This document shows positions 27,167-36,350 of a stretch of DNA of 64,000 nt, one piece after another. The DNA is from Alteraurantiacibacter aquimixticola (lineage in GTDB: Bacteria > Pseudomonadota > Alphaproteobacteria > Sphingomonadales > Sphingomonadaceae). The DNA lies in contig NZ_SSHH01000001.1 in the NCBI RefSeq assembly GCF_004965515.1, forward strand, positions 375,280 to 439,279, read 5' to 3'. A program made the translations under genes and the position numbers. The notes beneath the pieces are model-generated. The model was not told the origin of the DNA and did not search any database. It worked only from the letters and a program-made list of their open reading frames with translations. How positions within the stretch are numbered: the stretch's first letter is position 1; every line of letters begins with the position of its first letter.

Positions 27167-27798
27167 GCGCCGAGGCTCGACGCCGCCTTGGCGAGTTCGC
27201 GTATCTCCTCGGGCGAGGCGCCCTTGGGCACGACCCACGACCCGCCGACGCACAGCACGCTGGGCAGCGCCAGCCAGTCGGGTGCGGTCTGGGCGCTGAT
27301 GCCGCCGGTGGGGCAGAACTTCGCCTTGTAGAAGGGCGCGGCGAGGGCCTTCAAAGCAGGGATGCCGCCTGCGGCCATGGCGGGGAAGAACTTGAAGTGT
27401 TCAAGGCCCATATCCATGCCGCGCATGATGTCACCCGCCGTGGCAATGCCGGGAAGGAAGGGTGTGCCGCTCTTCAACGCGGCTTCGCCCAGCGGCTGCG
27501 TCAGGCCGGGAGAGACGATGAATTCGGCCCCCGCATCCAGCGCTGCGCCCAGTTCGCGCGAATTGGTGACGGTACCCGCACCGACCACAGCGCCCTTCAC
27601 CAGGTTCATGCGCTTGATCACATTGAGCGCCGCATCCGTGCGCAAGGTCACCTCCAGCGCCGTCAGCCCGCCTTCGACCAGCGCCTCGGCCACTTCGCGC
27701 GCTTCGCCATCATCCTCGATCACCAGCACGGGGATCACGGGGGCGAGGCGCATCACGCGCTCGATCTCATGCGGGTTGTAGGCGGCGGTATCGCTCAT
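27163..27798 (-). CDS. eda: 2-dehydro-3-deoxy-6-phosphogluconate aldolase
   Basis: A 211-residue class I KDPG aldolase that splits KDPG into pyruvate and glyceraldehyde-3-phosphate, the last step of the Entner-Doudoroff pathway. Lys136 in HFKFFPA is the Schiff-base lysine and Glu49 in ALEVTLRT the catalytic base; GAGTVTN and PTGGI are also typical. It overlaps glk upstream (27795-27798) and ppc downstream (ATGA), so expression is coupled. Confidence 0.96.
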   Translation of the reverse strand: MSDTAAYNPHEIERVMRLAPVIPVLVIEDDGEAREVAEALVEGGLTALEVTLRTDAALNVIKRMNLVKGAVVGAGTVTNSRELGAALDAGAEFIVSPGLTQPLGEAALKSGTPFLPGIATAGDIMRGMDMGLEHFKFFPAMAAGGIPALKALAAPFYKAKFCPTGGISAQTAPDWLALPSVLCVGGSWVVPKGASPEEIRELAKAASSLGA

Positions 27799-28775
27799 GC
27801 GGCAGCTCCTTCATGGCGCTGGAAGAATGCAGCCGCGGCACCGAACAGGCCGGGCTGCGGATGGGTTATCAGCTTTACCGGCATCCGCGCCATCATGCCG
27901 GCAAAGCGGCCCTTGGCGCAGAAGCGTTCGGCAAAGCCGGATGTAGGCAAATAGTCGCGCAGACGATAGCCGAGACCGCCCGCGATGACCACGGCGGAGG
28001 CGCCTTGCGACAGTGCCGTATCGCCCGCCACCGAGCCGAGCGAGAGGGCGAAGCGGTCCATCGCCGCGCCCGCAAGGCTATCACTGCCGTCCTGCGCGGC
28101 GGTCCAGATGGCGACATCGTCCTGCTCGCGCACGGCCTTGCCTTCGAGGGCTGCGAGCGTGGCGTAGATCTCGACAATGGCCGGGCCGGAGACGACGCGC
28201 TCGGCCGAAACGCGGGTGTGGGTCTTGCGGATACGGGCGAGGATCGCATCCTCGATCGGGTCGAGCGGGGCGAAATCGACATGGCCGCCCTCGGTCGCCT
28301 GCACATGGGTGAGGCCTTTGCCATTGCGCCACAGCCAGGCGACGCCGAGCCCGGTACCGGGGCCGAGCACGCTGATCGTGCCGCTGGCAGGCAGGGGCTC
28401 ATCCGGTCCGGCAAGGTGGAGGAACTGGTCCTCCGGCGCGCGGGAGACGGCATGCGCCACGGCCTCGAAATCATTGACCAGCACGTAGTCGGATACGCCC
28501 AGCTTCTCCCTGATCAGGGCAGGGCGGATGATCCACGGATTGTTGGTGAAGCGGATCACATCGCCGCCTACGGGTCCGGCGATGGCGATGGCGACCTTGT
28601 CGGGCAGGCTGCCGCCCTGCCGCTCGCGGTAATCCTCCCACGCGGTCTGGAAGCTGGCGTGGTCCTCGGTCTCCAGCGTTACCGGCTCGTCGAGCGTGAT
28701 CGTTCCATCGTCGCTGCGCGTGGCGATGCAGAAACGGGCATGCGTGCCGCCGACATCGATCGCGACGATCTGCAT
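27795..28775 (-). CDS. glk: Glucokinase
   Basis: A 326-residue Glk-type glucokinase producing glucose-6-phosphate. The N-terminal phosphate-binding IVAIDVGGTHARFC, LVNDFEAVAHAV, LGPGTGLGVAWL and ATEGGHVDFAP blocks are visible. The ATG at 28775 shares its A with the TAA of edd (TAATG); open frame further upstream lies inside edd. Third gene of zwf-edd-glk-eda, feeding glucose into the same pathway. Confidence 0.95.
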   Translation of the reverse strand: MQIVAIDVGGTHARFCIATRSDDGTITLDEPVTLETEDHASFQTAWEDYRERQGGSLPDKVAIAIAGPVGGDVIRFTNNPWIIRPALIREKLGVSDYVLVNDFEAVAHAVSRAPEDQFLHLAGPDEPLPASGTISVLGPGTGLGVAWLWRNGKGLTHVQATEGGHVDFAPLDPIEDAILARIRKTHTRVSAERVVSGPAIVEIYATLAALEGKAVREQDDVAIWTAAQDGSDSLAGAAMDRFALSLGSVAGDTALSQGASAVVIAGGLGYRLRDYLPTSGFAERFCAKGRFAGMMARMPVKLITHPQPGLFGAAAAFFQRHEGAAA

Positions 28776-30592
28776 TACAGCCCCGCCGCCGCCAGCATGG
28801 CGCTGCCGCCCTTTTCCGCCTCGTCCGCGCCGATGCGGAACATGGCGAAGATCTCGCGACCCGTTCCGCTCGCGGGCGGGGGTGCCTCGGCAGGTGTGCG
28901 CTTGGTAAGGTCCGCCGTGGTGGAGAGCGTGCCGGTGGTCGCGCACAGCTTCACCATGTCGCCATCTTCAAGCAGCGAGAGCGGACCGCCGCCCAGTGCT
29001 TCAGGCGAGCAATGGATCGCGGCGGGCACCTTGCCCGATGCGCCCGACATGCGGCCATCGGTGACCAGCGCCACCTTGTATCCCTTGTCCTGCAGCACGC
29101 CCAGGACCGGGGTCAGCGCGTGGAGTTCGGGCATGCCATTGGCGCGCGGGCCCTGGAAGCGCACGACGACGATCACGTCGCGGTTGAGTTCGCCGTCCCT
29201 GAAGGCTTGGGCCACCTGCCGCTGGTCGGAGAAGACGCGGCAGGGCGCTTCGATCGTATAGCGATCCTCTGTCACCGCGCTGGTCTTGAAACAGGCGCGG
29301 CCGAGATTGCCCTCGACCAGCCGCATGCCGCCATCGGCCTGGAAGGGATCGGAGGCGGGGCGGAGCATCTCCTTGTCGCCGCTCTCACCCACATCGCGCC
29401 AGGCGAGGCTCTCACCATCGAGCCAAGGTTCCTTGGCATAATCGTTGAGGCCATCCTGCCCGGCGACGGTCAGCACATCGGCGTGGGCAAGACCCGCCTT
29501 CAGCAGCTCGCCAACGACAAAGCCGATCCCGCCCGCATTGTGGAAGTGGTTCACATCGCCCGAACCGTTGGGATAGACGCGGCTCAATAGCGGCACGGCG
29601 GCGGAAAGCTCGGCGAGGTCGGTCCAGTCGATCACGATCCCGGCCGCGCGCGCGAAGGCGGGAATGTGGATCGCATGGTTGGTCGATCCGCCGGTGGCGA
29701 GCAGGCCGACGGCGGCGTTCACCACCGCCTTTTCGTCCACGACCTTGGCCAGCGGGCGGTAGTCGTTCCCCTCGCGCGTGATCGCGGCGAGGCGGTGGAC
29801 GGCGGCACGGTCGAGCTCCTGCCGCAAAGGCGTGTTCGGCGTGACGAAGGCGGCGCCCGGCATGTGCAGGCCCATCAGCTCCATCATCATCTGGTTCGAA
29901 TTGGCCGTGCCGTAAAAGGTGCAGGTGCCCGCCGAATGGTAGGACTTGCTCTCGCTTTCGAGCAGTTCGGCGCGGGTCGCCTTGCCTTCGGCATAAAGCT
30001 GGCGGACCCGCTGCTTCTCCTTGTTCGGGATGCCGCTGGGCATCGGCCCGCTGGGCACAAACATGGCGGGCAGCCAGCCGAAGCGCAGGCTCCCCATGAG
30101 TAGGCCCGGCACGATCTTGTCGCAAATGCCCAGCAACGCCACCGAGTCATACATGTGGTGCGAGAGGCCCACCCCGGCGGCGAGAGCGATCACGTCGCGG
30201 CTGAACAGGGAGAGCTCCATGCCCTCCTTGCCCTGCGTGACCCCGTCGCACATGGCGGGCGTCGCGCCTGCCACCTGTGCCGTGGCGCCCACTTCGCGGG
30301 CATAGAGCTTCAGCCGCGGCGGGTAGGCGCCATAGGGCTGGTGGGCGGAGATCGTGTCGTTGTATGCGCTGATGATGCCGATATTCGGCCCGGCCCGGGT
30401 GGCGATGGCCTGCTTGTCTTCCTCGGCGGCGGCAAAGCCATGGGCGAGGTTGGAACAAGGCAGGGCGGCATTGCGGTCCTTATGCAGCTCGCCCTCCTCC
30501 TCCATGAGCCGGAGATAGGCGGCGCGGCTGTCCTTCGATCGCTCGATAATCCGGTCCGTCACCCGCTCGAGCGCGGGGTGGAGGTTACTCAT
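28775..30592 (-). CDS. edd: Phosphogluconate dehydratase
   Basis: 605 residues, an IlvD/Edd-family [4Fe-4S] enzyme that dehydrates 6-phosphogluconate to [29 protein letters not shown] and [22 protein letters not shown] carry the cluster cysteines, and [12 protein letters not shown] and [18 protein letters not shown] are family signatures. It overlaps zwf by eight bases and glk by one. Confidence 0.96.
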   Translation of the reverse strand: MSNLHPALERVTDRIIERSKDSRAAYLRLMEEEGELHKDRNAALPCSNLAHGFAAAEEDKQAIATRAGPNIGIISAYNDTISAHQPYGAYPPRLKLYAREVGATAQVAGATPAMCDGVTQGKEGMELSLFSRDVIALAAGVGLSHHMYDSVALLGICDKIVPGLLMGSLRFGWLPAMFVPSGPMPSGIPNKEKQRVRQLYAEGKATRAELLESESKSYHSAGTCTFYGTANSNQMMMELMGLHMPGAAFVTPNTPLRQELDRAAVHRLAAITREGNDYRPLAKVVDEKAVVNAAVGLLATGGSTNHAIHIPAFARAAGIVIDWTDLAELSAAVPLLSRVYPNGSGDVNHFHNAGGIGFVVGELLKAGLAHADVLTVAGQDGLNDYAKEPWLDGESLAWRDVGESGDKEMLRPASDPFQADGGMRLVEGNLGRACFKTSAVTEDRYTIEAPCRVFSDQRQVAQAFRDGELNRDVIVVVRFQGPRANGMPELHALTPVLGVLQDKGYKVALVTDGRMSGASGKVPAAIHCSPEALGGGPLSLLEDGDMVKLCATTGTLSTTADLTKRTPAEAPPPASGTGREIFAMFRIGADEAEKGGSAMLAAAGL

Positions 30593-32015
30593 GCCAGCTC
30601 ACCCCGTCGCGTTCGGCAAGGGCGATGGCGGCGCTGGGACCCCAGCTTCCGGCGGCATAGGTCCTGGGCGTGATGCCTTCCTTGGCCCAGGTCTCGCGGA
30701 TCGCATCGATCCATTTCCATTGCGCCTCCACCTCGTCACGCCGGACGAACAGCGTCTGATCGCCATGGATCAGGTCGAGCAGCAGGCGTTCATAGGCGAT
30801 GCGCTTGACCTTGCCGGAAAAGGCATCGGGCATGGCGATATCGAGGGGGACGGGGCGCAGCACCATGCCCTCCTGGTCGATGCCGGGCACCTTGGCCATC
30901 AGGTTGAGCTGCACGTTCTCGGTCGGCTGGATGCCGATCACGAGCTTGTTCGCGCTCATCTTCGCGCCTTCGAAAATCGAGTGCGGCACCGATTTGAACT
31001 GCACCACGATCTCGGTCACGCGTTCGTGCAGGCGCTTGCCTGTGCGCATGTAGAAGGGCACGCCGCGCCAGCGCCAATTGTCGACATGCGCCTTCAGCGC
31101 GACGAAAGTCTCCGTATCGCTGTCACGCCCCAGCTCCTCGTCATAGCCGGGCACTATCTTGCCGCTACTCGCACCGCCGCGATACTGGCCGGTCACCACC
31201 TCGTCCGCCGAGACGGGGCGCAGCGCGCGCAGCACTTTCACCTTCTCGTCGCGCACCGCATTGGCGGAGAAGCTGGAGGGCGGTTCCATCGCCACCAGAG
31301 CGAGCAGCTGCAGCATGTGGTTCTGCACCATGTCACGCAGCGCGCCGGCATCGTCATAGAAATCGACCCGGCTTTCGAGGCCGACGGTCTCGGCCACGGT
31401 GATCTGCACATGGTCGATATATTGCGAACGCCACAGCGGCTCGAACATCAGGTTGGCGAAACGCAGCGCGAGGAGGTTCTGCACCGTCTCCTTGCCGAGG
31501 TAATGGTCGATGCGGAAAATCCGCTCCTCGGGAAAGGCGGAGGCGACCGCATCGTTGATCTCGCAGCTGGAGGCGAGGTCGTTGCCGAGCGGTTTCTCCA
31601 GGCTGATGCGCGCGCCTTCACCTGCAAGACCGGCTGCCTGCAGCCCTTCGATCGTCGGCTTGAACAGGCTGGGCGCGGTGGAGAGGAAGATCGCCACATC
31701 CTCGCCAGGACCAGCCTGCTTCGCCAGCTCCTTGTAGCCTTCGGGCGTGGTCACATCCAGTTGCTGGTAGTGCAGCCGGTTGAGGAAATCGGCGACGCCG
31801 CCGCGCCGTTCGGCGGGCAGGAACTTCTCCAGCGCATCGCGGGAGAAATTGCGGAATTCGCCATCGCTCATCTCCGAACGCGCGGTTCCGACGATGCGCA
31901 GGTCTTCCGGCACCAGCCCTTCGGCATGCAGCGCGCAAAGGCTGGGGAGGAGCATGCGGCGCGACAGATCCCCCGTCGCTCCGAACAATAATAACGTATG
32001 GGCCTGTGCGGTCAT
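30585..32015 (-). CDS. zwf: Glucose-6-phosphate 1-dehydrogenase
   Basis: 476 residues, oxidising glucose-6-phosphate to phosphogluconolactone with NADP or [22 protein letters not shown] is the nucleotide-binding loop and [22 protein letters not shown] the substrate-binding signature with the active lysine. First gene of the operon. No 6-phosphogluconolactonase gene (pgl) lies in the operon, so that step is encoded elsewhere or is spontaneous. A LacI-type operator lies 113 bases upstream. Confidence 0.96.
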   Translation of the reverse strand: MTAQAHTLLLFGATGDLSRRMLLPSLCALHAEGLVPEDLRIVGTARSEMSDGEFRNFSRDALEKFLPAERRGGVADFLNRLHYQQLDVTTPEGYKELAKQAGPGEDVAIFLSTAPSLFKPTIEGLQAAGLAGEGARISLEKPLGNDLASSCEINDAVASAFPEERIFRIDHYLGKETVQNLLALRFANLMFEPLWRSQYIDHVQITVAETVGLESRVDFYDDAGALRDMVQNHMLQLLALVAMEPPSSFSANAVRDEKVKVLRALRPVSADEVVTGQYRGGASSGKIVPGYDEELGRDSDTETFVALKAHVDNWRWRGVPFYMRTGKRLHERVTEIVVQFKSVPHSIFEGAKMSANKLVIGIQPTENVQLNLMAKVPGIDQEGMVLRPVPLDIAMPDAFSGKVKRIAYERLLLDLIHGDQTLFVRRDEVEAQWKWIDAIRETWAKEGITPRTYAAGSWGPSAAIALAERDGVSWHE

Positions 32016-32127
32016 TCCTGTTCCCTGTCGCGTGTCGCGGTCACTCTAGACCGAATATGTTGCGCTGCAATAGCAGCGCATTCGAATACAGTGCCGGCGT
32101 TGCGTACTGCACTTCCATATCTCGCAG

Positions 32128-32141
32128 TGGTAGCGCTAACA
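32128..32141. promoter_or_regulatory. LacI-family-type operator upstream of zwf
   Basis: TGGTAGCGCTAACA is a nearly perfect 14-base palindrome with the central CG and TG/CA ends typical of LacI-family operators. It lies in the 151-base gap between the transglutaminase stop and the zwf start, so a sugar-responsive repressor encoded elsewhere may control the whole Entner-Doudoroff operon. The regulator is not in this window. Confidence 0.55.
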
Positions 32142-32166
32142 ATAGTGAAGTTCCGCACTTCCGGCG

Positions 32167-32967
32167 TCAGTCGCGGGGGTTCACTTCCACGCGGTGATCG
32201 CCGAATTGCGCGAGGCCGAAGACGGTGAGGAAACTGACATCCGCGGCATCGCGGCCAACACCGATCTTCACCGTTTTGTCCGCTTCCGCCATGCCAGTCG
32301 CATCGACGAGGTACCATGCACCGCCGCCTTCGACTGTCGGGTCGGCCAGGAAGACTTCGGCCACGGCATGGAAGTCCTGCGGCGTCACGCGCGGGGCATA
32401 GCAGCTGACATAGCGCGCCGGGATCGTCGCCGCGCGGGCGAGCGAGACCATCACATGGGCAAAGTCGCGGCAGATCCCGCGCCTTTCGACGAAGGTATCG
32501 ACCGCTGTGGTCGTGGCATTGCTGCTGCCCGGCTCATAGGCGATTTCCTGCGCGATCCAATCACGCATGGCGGCGATCTTGGCCCCGCCTTCCTGCGCGC
32601 CGAAGCGGCTGGCGACGAAGCTCTGCATCCGGTCCGCCTGGCAATAGCGGGAATCGAACAGGTACTTCACCGTCGAGCCCGGCAGCTCATGCGCGGGCAG
32701 GGCGGCCAGCGCGGCGATGTCATGCGTGTTGCGCGAAATGGCGACGCTGGCGGAATAGTCGACCGTCACCTCGCCCTCCGCACGCAGCCAGATCCGCTCC
32801 CCGATATCGTCCTGCGCGGGCACGCGCGCCATATGGATCGCCTCGGACAATTGCGTGTCGGCGGAGAGGACCTGCTGTTCGGGAATGTCCGCCGCCTCGA
32901 ACTGCAGGAGCAGGTCGGTCGGATGATCGAGCCGGAAAGTGAAGTGCGCGCTGATATCGATGGGCAT
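32167..32967 (-). CDS. Transglutaminase-like cysteine peptidase family protein
   Basis: 266 residues with a transglutaminase core: RGICRDFAHVMVSLARA holds the catalytic Cys, FHAVAEVFL the His and WYLVDATG the Asp. An N-terminal beta-rich domain (about residues 1-110) precedes it, as in bacterial transglutaminase-like proteins thought to be peptidases or amidases. No signal peptide. Two adjacent ATGs exist (32970, 32967); the second is better spaced from GAGGGG. Upstream of zwf on the same strand but probably a separate unit. Confidence 0.85.
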   Translation of the reverse strand: MPIDISAHFTFRLDHPTDLLLQFEAADIPEQQVLSADTQLSEAIHMARVPAQDDIGERIWLRAEGEVTVDYSASVAISRNTHDIAALAALPAHELPGSTVKYLFDSRYCQADRMQSFVASRFGAQEGGAKIAAMRDWIAQEIAYEPGSSNATTTAVDTFVERRGICRDFAHVMVSLARAATIPARYVSCYAPRVTPQDFHAVAEVFLADPTVEGGGAWYLVDATGMAEADKTVKIGVGRDAADVSFLTVFGLAQFGDHRVEVNPRD

Positions 32968-33173
32968 CATCCCCTCAATGCGTCAGCGCGGCGAAGTATC
33001 CTAGCGAATTGTCGCGCCAGTCACGCGCCCATCACATGCGCTCGCCCGCCCGGTCCTGAGCGGCGTCGGCGCGCGGGCGACAGAGACCTTGGCAAAGCGG
33101 CTTATCCGATGCACAATTGCCGCCAGAAAAAATGGCGGGACATAACGATCCCGACGAGAGGGGATAGTCGATC

Positions 33174-35753
33174 ATGGCCAAGCAGCTTCGCTTGTTGCGT
33201 CTTTGCGCGCTTCTTCCAGTTTCACTCCTGCTTGGGGCAGGGTCCGGCGTTGCGGCACAGGATAGCCACGCCCACGCCGATATGGAGGCCGAGGCGGCTC
33301 CGGCACAGGTCAGGTCGTTGCGCTGGTCCGATCCCGCCACTTGGCCCGACGGGAAGGTGCCGGACGAGGGCGATGCGGTGACGATCGAGCGCGACATGGA
33401 CGTGCTTCTCGACGTCAGCCCGCCCGCTTTGCGCAGCCTGACGGTCAACGGCAAGCTCCGCTTTTCCGACGAACGCGATATCGAGCTCTCGACCGAGTGG
33501 ATCTACGTTCCCGGCGGCGAGCTGGAGATCGGCACCGAGGACAAGCCGCATACGCGCAAGGCCACCATTACGCTGACCGACAATGTCCCCGGCGAAGACC
33601 TCAACACGATGGGCGATCGCGGGATCATGCTAATGCGCGGCACGCTCAACCTGCATGGCGACCGCGAGCATACCTGGACCAAGCTCGCCCGCACGGCGGA
33701 GGCCGGCAGCAGCGCAATCGAAGTGCTCGATGCCAGCGGCTGGCGCGTGGGTGACGAGATCGTCCTCGCCTCCACCGACTTCAACCCGCGACAGGCGGAA
33801 CGGCGCCATATCGCCGCCATCGACGGCAATGTGCTGACGCTCGACGCGCCGCTCGACTACATGCATTTCGGCGAGATCACCTTCGGCGTGGACGAGCGCG
33901 GCGAAGTCGGCCTGCTGACGCGCAATATCCTCATCCAGTCCTCCGAAGACTCGAACGAGACATATTTCGGCGGGCACATCATGGCGATGGTCGGCTCGAA
34001 GATGTTCGTCTCGGGCATCGAATTGAACCGCATGGGCCAGCACATGAATCTGGCGCGCTACCCGATCCACTGGCACCTGATCGGCGAGGGTGCAGGGCAG
34101 TATATCCGCAACTCGGCGATCCACGACACGTTCAGCCGCTGCGTGACGGTGCACGGCACCAACAACCTGCGCGTGGAAAACAACGTGACCTACAACAATG
34201 TGGGCCACTGCTTCTTCCTCGAAGACGGGATCGAGACGGGCAATGCATTCGTCCGCAATCTCGGCATCCAGACCAAGTGTCATCCGACGCTGCCCTGCGA
34301 TCCGACCAACCTCACCCTGCCGCACCAGGCGATGGACGGGCAGCGGGCCGACAATATCCTGATCCCCTCGGACAACACGGCTTCCACATTCTGGATCACC
34401 AATCCGGACAATAGCTATATCGGCAATGTGGCGGCAGGCTCCGACCAGATCGGCTTCTGGATCGCGCTTCCGCAGCACCCGACCGGCCAGTTCGAAGGCA
34501 CGGAGATCAGCGCCCAGACATGGCCGCGCCGGATGAAGCTGCGCGAGTTCACCGGCAATACCGCCCACTCCAATTTCGACGGATTGATGTTCGATCGCGG
34601 CCCAGCGCCCGACGGCACGTTCAACGTCGGCGGCGCGGCGCATATCAGCCGTGCGGATCCCTCCGACGCGGCCAGTGCGCCGGTGCCATCGGTCGTCGAC
34701 AACTACACCGCCTACAAGAACCGCAACGGCGCCATCTGGGGCCGCGGCGAGTATCACCTGTTCACCAATTTGAAGCTGGCCGACAACGCCATCGGCTTCA
34801 CCCATGCGGCGGGTGCTCCGGGTGCCGCGCCCTACACCTCGCGCGTGGTTGACTCGCTGTTCGTGGGTGAGAGCGGCAATATCGGCAATCCGACAAGCCC
34901 CGAGGAAGTGGCCTATGGCCGCAGCCTGCCGGCCGCCGCCGCCGATTTCCCGATCCGCGGCTATGAATATTACGATTACCTCCACGAAGTCGTGAACACG
35001 CGCTTCGTGAACTACCAGGCCAACGACCAGCGCGATGCGGGCGCGCTTTCCTACCTGCTGTTCACCAGCTTCGGCATGAGCACTCATAACTCGGTCGAGG
35101 GACTGACCTTCGAAGACGCCAAGCCGGTCAGCTTCCCGCCCGTCGATCGTCGCTGGGCGTCCGATTTCGGTGGCCGCGCTGCCTACAGGAGTGCGGCCTT
35201 CCATGACCGGGATGGCTCGGTCACCGGCGTTCCCGGCTCCTATGTCGTGATCGACAACGGCATCGCCTCGCATGACGAAGCCTGCCAGATCAGGTCGAGC
35301 TGGGGTGCTGCCGTCTGCGAAGGTGATATCGGCCGCTTCCACATCGCCGGCAACTTCCCCGATTTCGGCAATCAGCCGATCACCGAACCGGTCATCCTCG
35401 ACCGCGACGGCAGGCGTTTCGAATATAATGGCGAAACCACGATCGGCAGCGGCGCGGAGGTTCGGGTGGACACCGCCCGCGATGCGATGTCGATTTCCTT
35501 GCGCGAAATGGACCAGGGCTCCTTCGTGATCCTGCAGCTGCCCGGCTTCACCAGCGCCGCCCGCGGCGCGGAGCAGGCTAGCCTCGACGCCCTGCGCGCG
35601 GCGAGCGAGACCGCCTGGTTCCGGGACGACAACTCGCTCTGGGTCAAGCTCGTGGTCGAAGACGCCGCCGCCGATGGCGACGTCCTCGTGCAGGTCGGCC
35701 AGCTGCGCGCGCAGGCGACCATCGATGTGAGCAGGACAGGCCTCGGCGGCTAA
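33174..35753 (+). CDS. Secreted G8-domain, right-handed beta-helix protein
   Basis: 859 residues with a signal peptide (about 1-28, AAQ cleavage). Residues about 48-160 resemble a G8 domain: LRWSDPATWPDGKVPDEGDAVTI, RSLTVNGKLRF and IYVPGGELEIGTED. Then comes a long right-handed beta-helix-like region with PIHWHLIGEGAGQYIRNSAIHDTFSRCVTVHGTNNLRVENNVTYNNVGH, which is very like the G8-PbH1 core of eukaryotic CEMIP/TMEM2 and fibrocystin-L. CEMIP-type proteins depolymerise hyaluronan, so a polysaccharide-degrading or -binding role outside the cell is plausible but unproven. No neighbouring gene clarifies it; the flanking genes point away or are unrelated. Confidence 0.8.
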   Translation: MAKQLRLLRLCALLPVSLLLGAGSGVAAQDSHAHADMEAEAAPAQVRSLRWSDPATWPDGKVPDEGDAVTIERDMDVLLDVSPPALRSLTVNGKLRFSDERDIELSTEWIYVPGGELEIGTEDKPHTRKATITLTDNVPGEDLNTMGDRGIMLMRGTLNLHGDREHTWTKLARTAEAGSSAIEVLDASGWRVGDEIVLASTDFNPRQAERRHIAAIDGNVLTLDAPLDYMHFGEITFGVDERGEVGLLTRNILIQSSEDSNETYFGGHIMAMVGSKMFVSGIELNRMGQHMNLARYPIHWHLIGEGAGQYIRNSAIHDTFSRCVTVHGTNNLRVENNVTYNNVGHCFFLEDGIETGNAFVRNLGIQTKCHPTLPCDPTNLTLPHQAMDGQRADNILIPSDNTASTFWITNPDNSYIGNVAAGSDQIGFWIALPQHPTGQFEGTEISAQTWPRRMKLREFTGNTAHSNFDGLMFDRGPAPDGTFNVGGAAHISRADPSDAASAPVPSVVDNYTAYKNRNGAIWGRGEYHLFTNLKLADNAIGFTHAAGAPGAAPYTSRVVDSLFVGESGNIGNPTSPEEVAYGRSLPAAAADFPIRGYEYYDYLHEVVNTRFVNYQANDQRDAGALSYLLFTSFGMSTHNSVEGLTFEDAKPVSFPPVDRRWASDFGGRAAYRSAAFHDRDGSVTGVPGSYVVIDNGIASHDEACQIRSSWGAAVCEGDIGRFHIAGNFPDFGNQPITEPVILDRDGRRFEYNGETTIGSGAEVRVDTARDAMSISLREMDQGSFVILQLPGFTSAARGAEQASLDALRAASETAWFRDDNSLWVKLVVEDAAADGDVLVQVGQLRAQATIDVSRTGLGG

Positions 35754-35791
35754 CTCAACCGGATCGCCGCCGGGCCCAAAAGCCGCCGGGC

Positions 35792-36208
35792 CTAGTCGCC
35801 CATTACATGGGCGACGACCTGGCGGCGATGCGGCTGGCTGCGATGTTCGGCAAGGTAGATGCCCTGCCACGTGCCCAGCGCCATCCGCCCGTCCACCACA
35901 GGGATCGATAGCGAGGCACCGGTCAGCGTGGCGCGCAGATGGGCGGGCATGTCGTCCGGCCCCTCGTCATCATGCTCGTATCCGGCGTTCTCCGGCGCGA
36001 CCATTTCCATCCACCGCAACATGTCCCGCTTCACCGCCGGCGCCGCATTCTCATTGATGGTGAGCGATGCGGAAGTGTGCCGGCAAAACAGCGTGACGAG
36101 GCCGGTGGTCACGCCGGTCGTGGCGAGCCACTGCGCGACATCGGAGGTGAACTCGACCAGCGACTTGCCGGAGGTGGGGATGGTGAAGGTCTGGGTGTGG
36201 TGGGGCAT
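35792..36208 (-). CDS. YjbQ family protein (UPF0047)
   Basis: 138 residues of the YjbQ/UPF0047 fold: TLFCRHTSASLTINENA, the acidic DDEGPDDMPAHLRATL stretch and GTWQGIYLAEHR are the invariant blocks. Some members show weak thiamine-phosphate synthase activity; the physiological role is unsettled. I start at the ATG at 36208; one at 36244 is possible. Convergent with the G8 gene. Confidence 0.88.
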   Translation of the reverse strand: MPHHTQTFTIPTSGKSLVEFTSDVAQWLATTGVTTGLVTLFCRHTSASLTINENAAPAVKRDMLRWMEMVAPENAGYEHDDEGPDDMPAHLRATLTGASLSIPVVDGRMALGTWQGIYLAEHRSQPHRRQVVAHVMGD

Positions 36209-36350
36209 GGTGGTGGGTATAGCGGTGCGAGGGCGCTGGTGCACGGGTTCTCACCCTCTTTGCTTTCAAAAAGGTTGGTCCGTCTGCTTCATGGAGCGCG
36301 CGCGATATTCACCATTGAAACATGTTCTGAATAGCGAATAGACAGCTATC

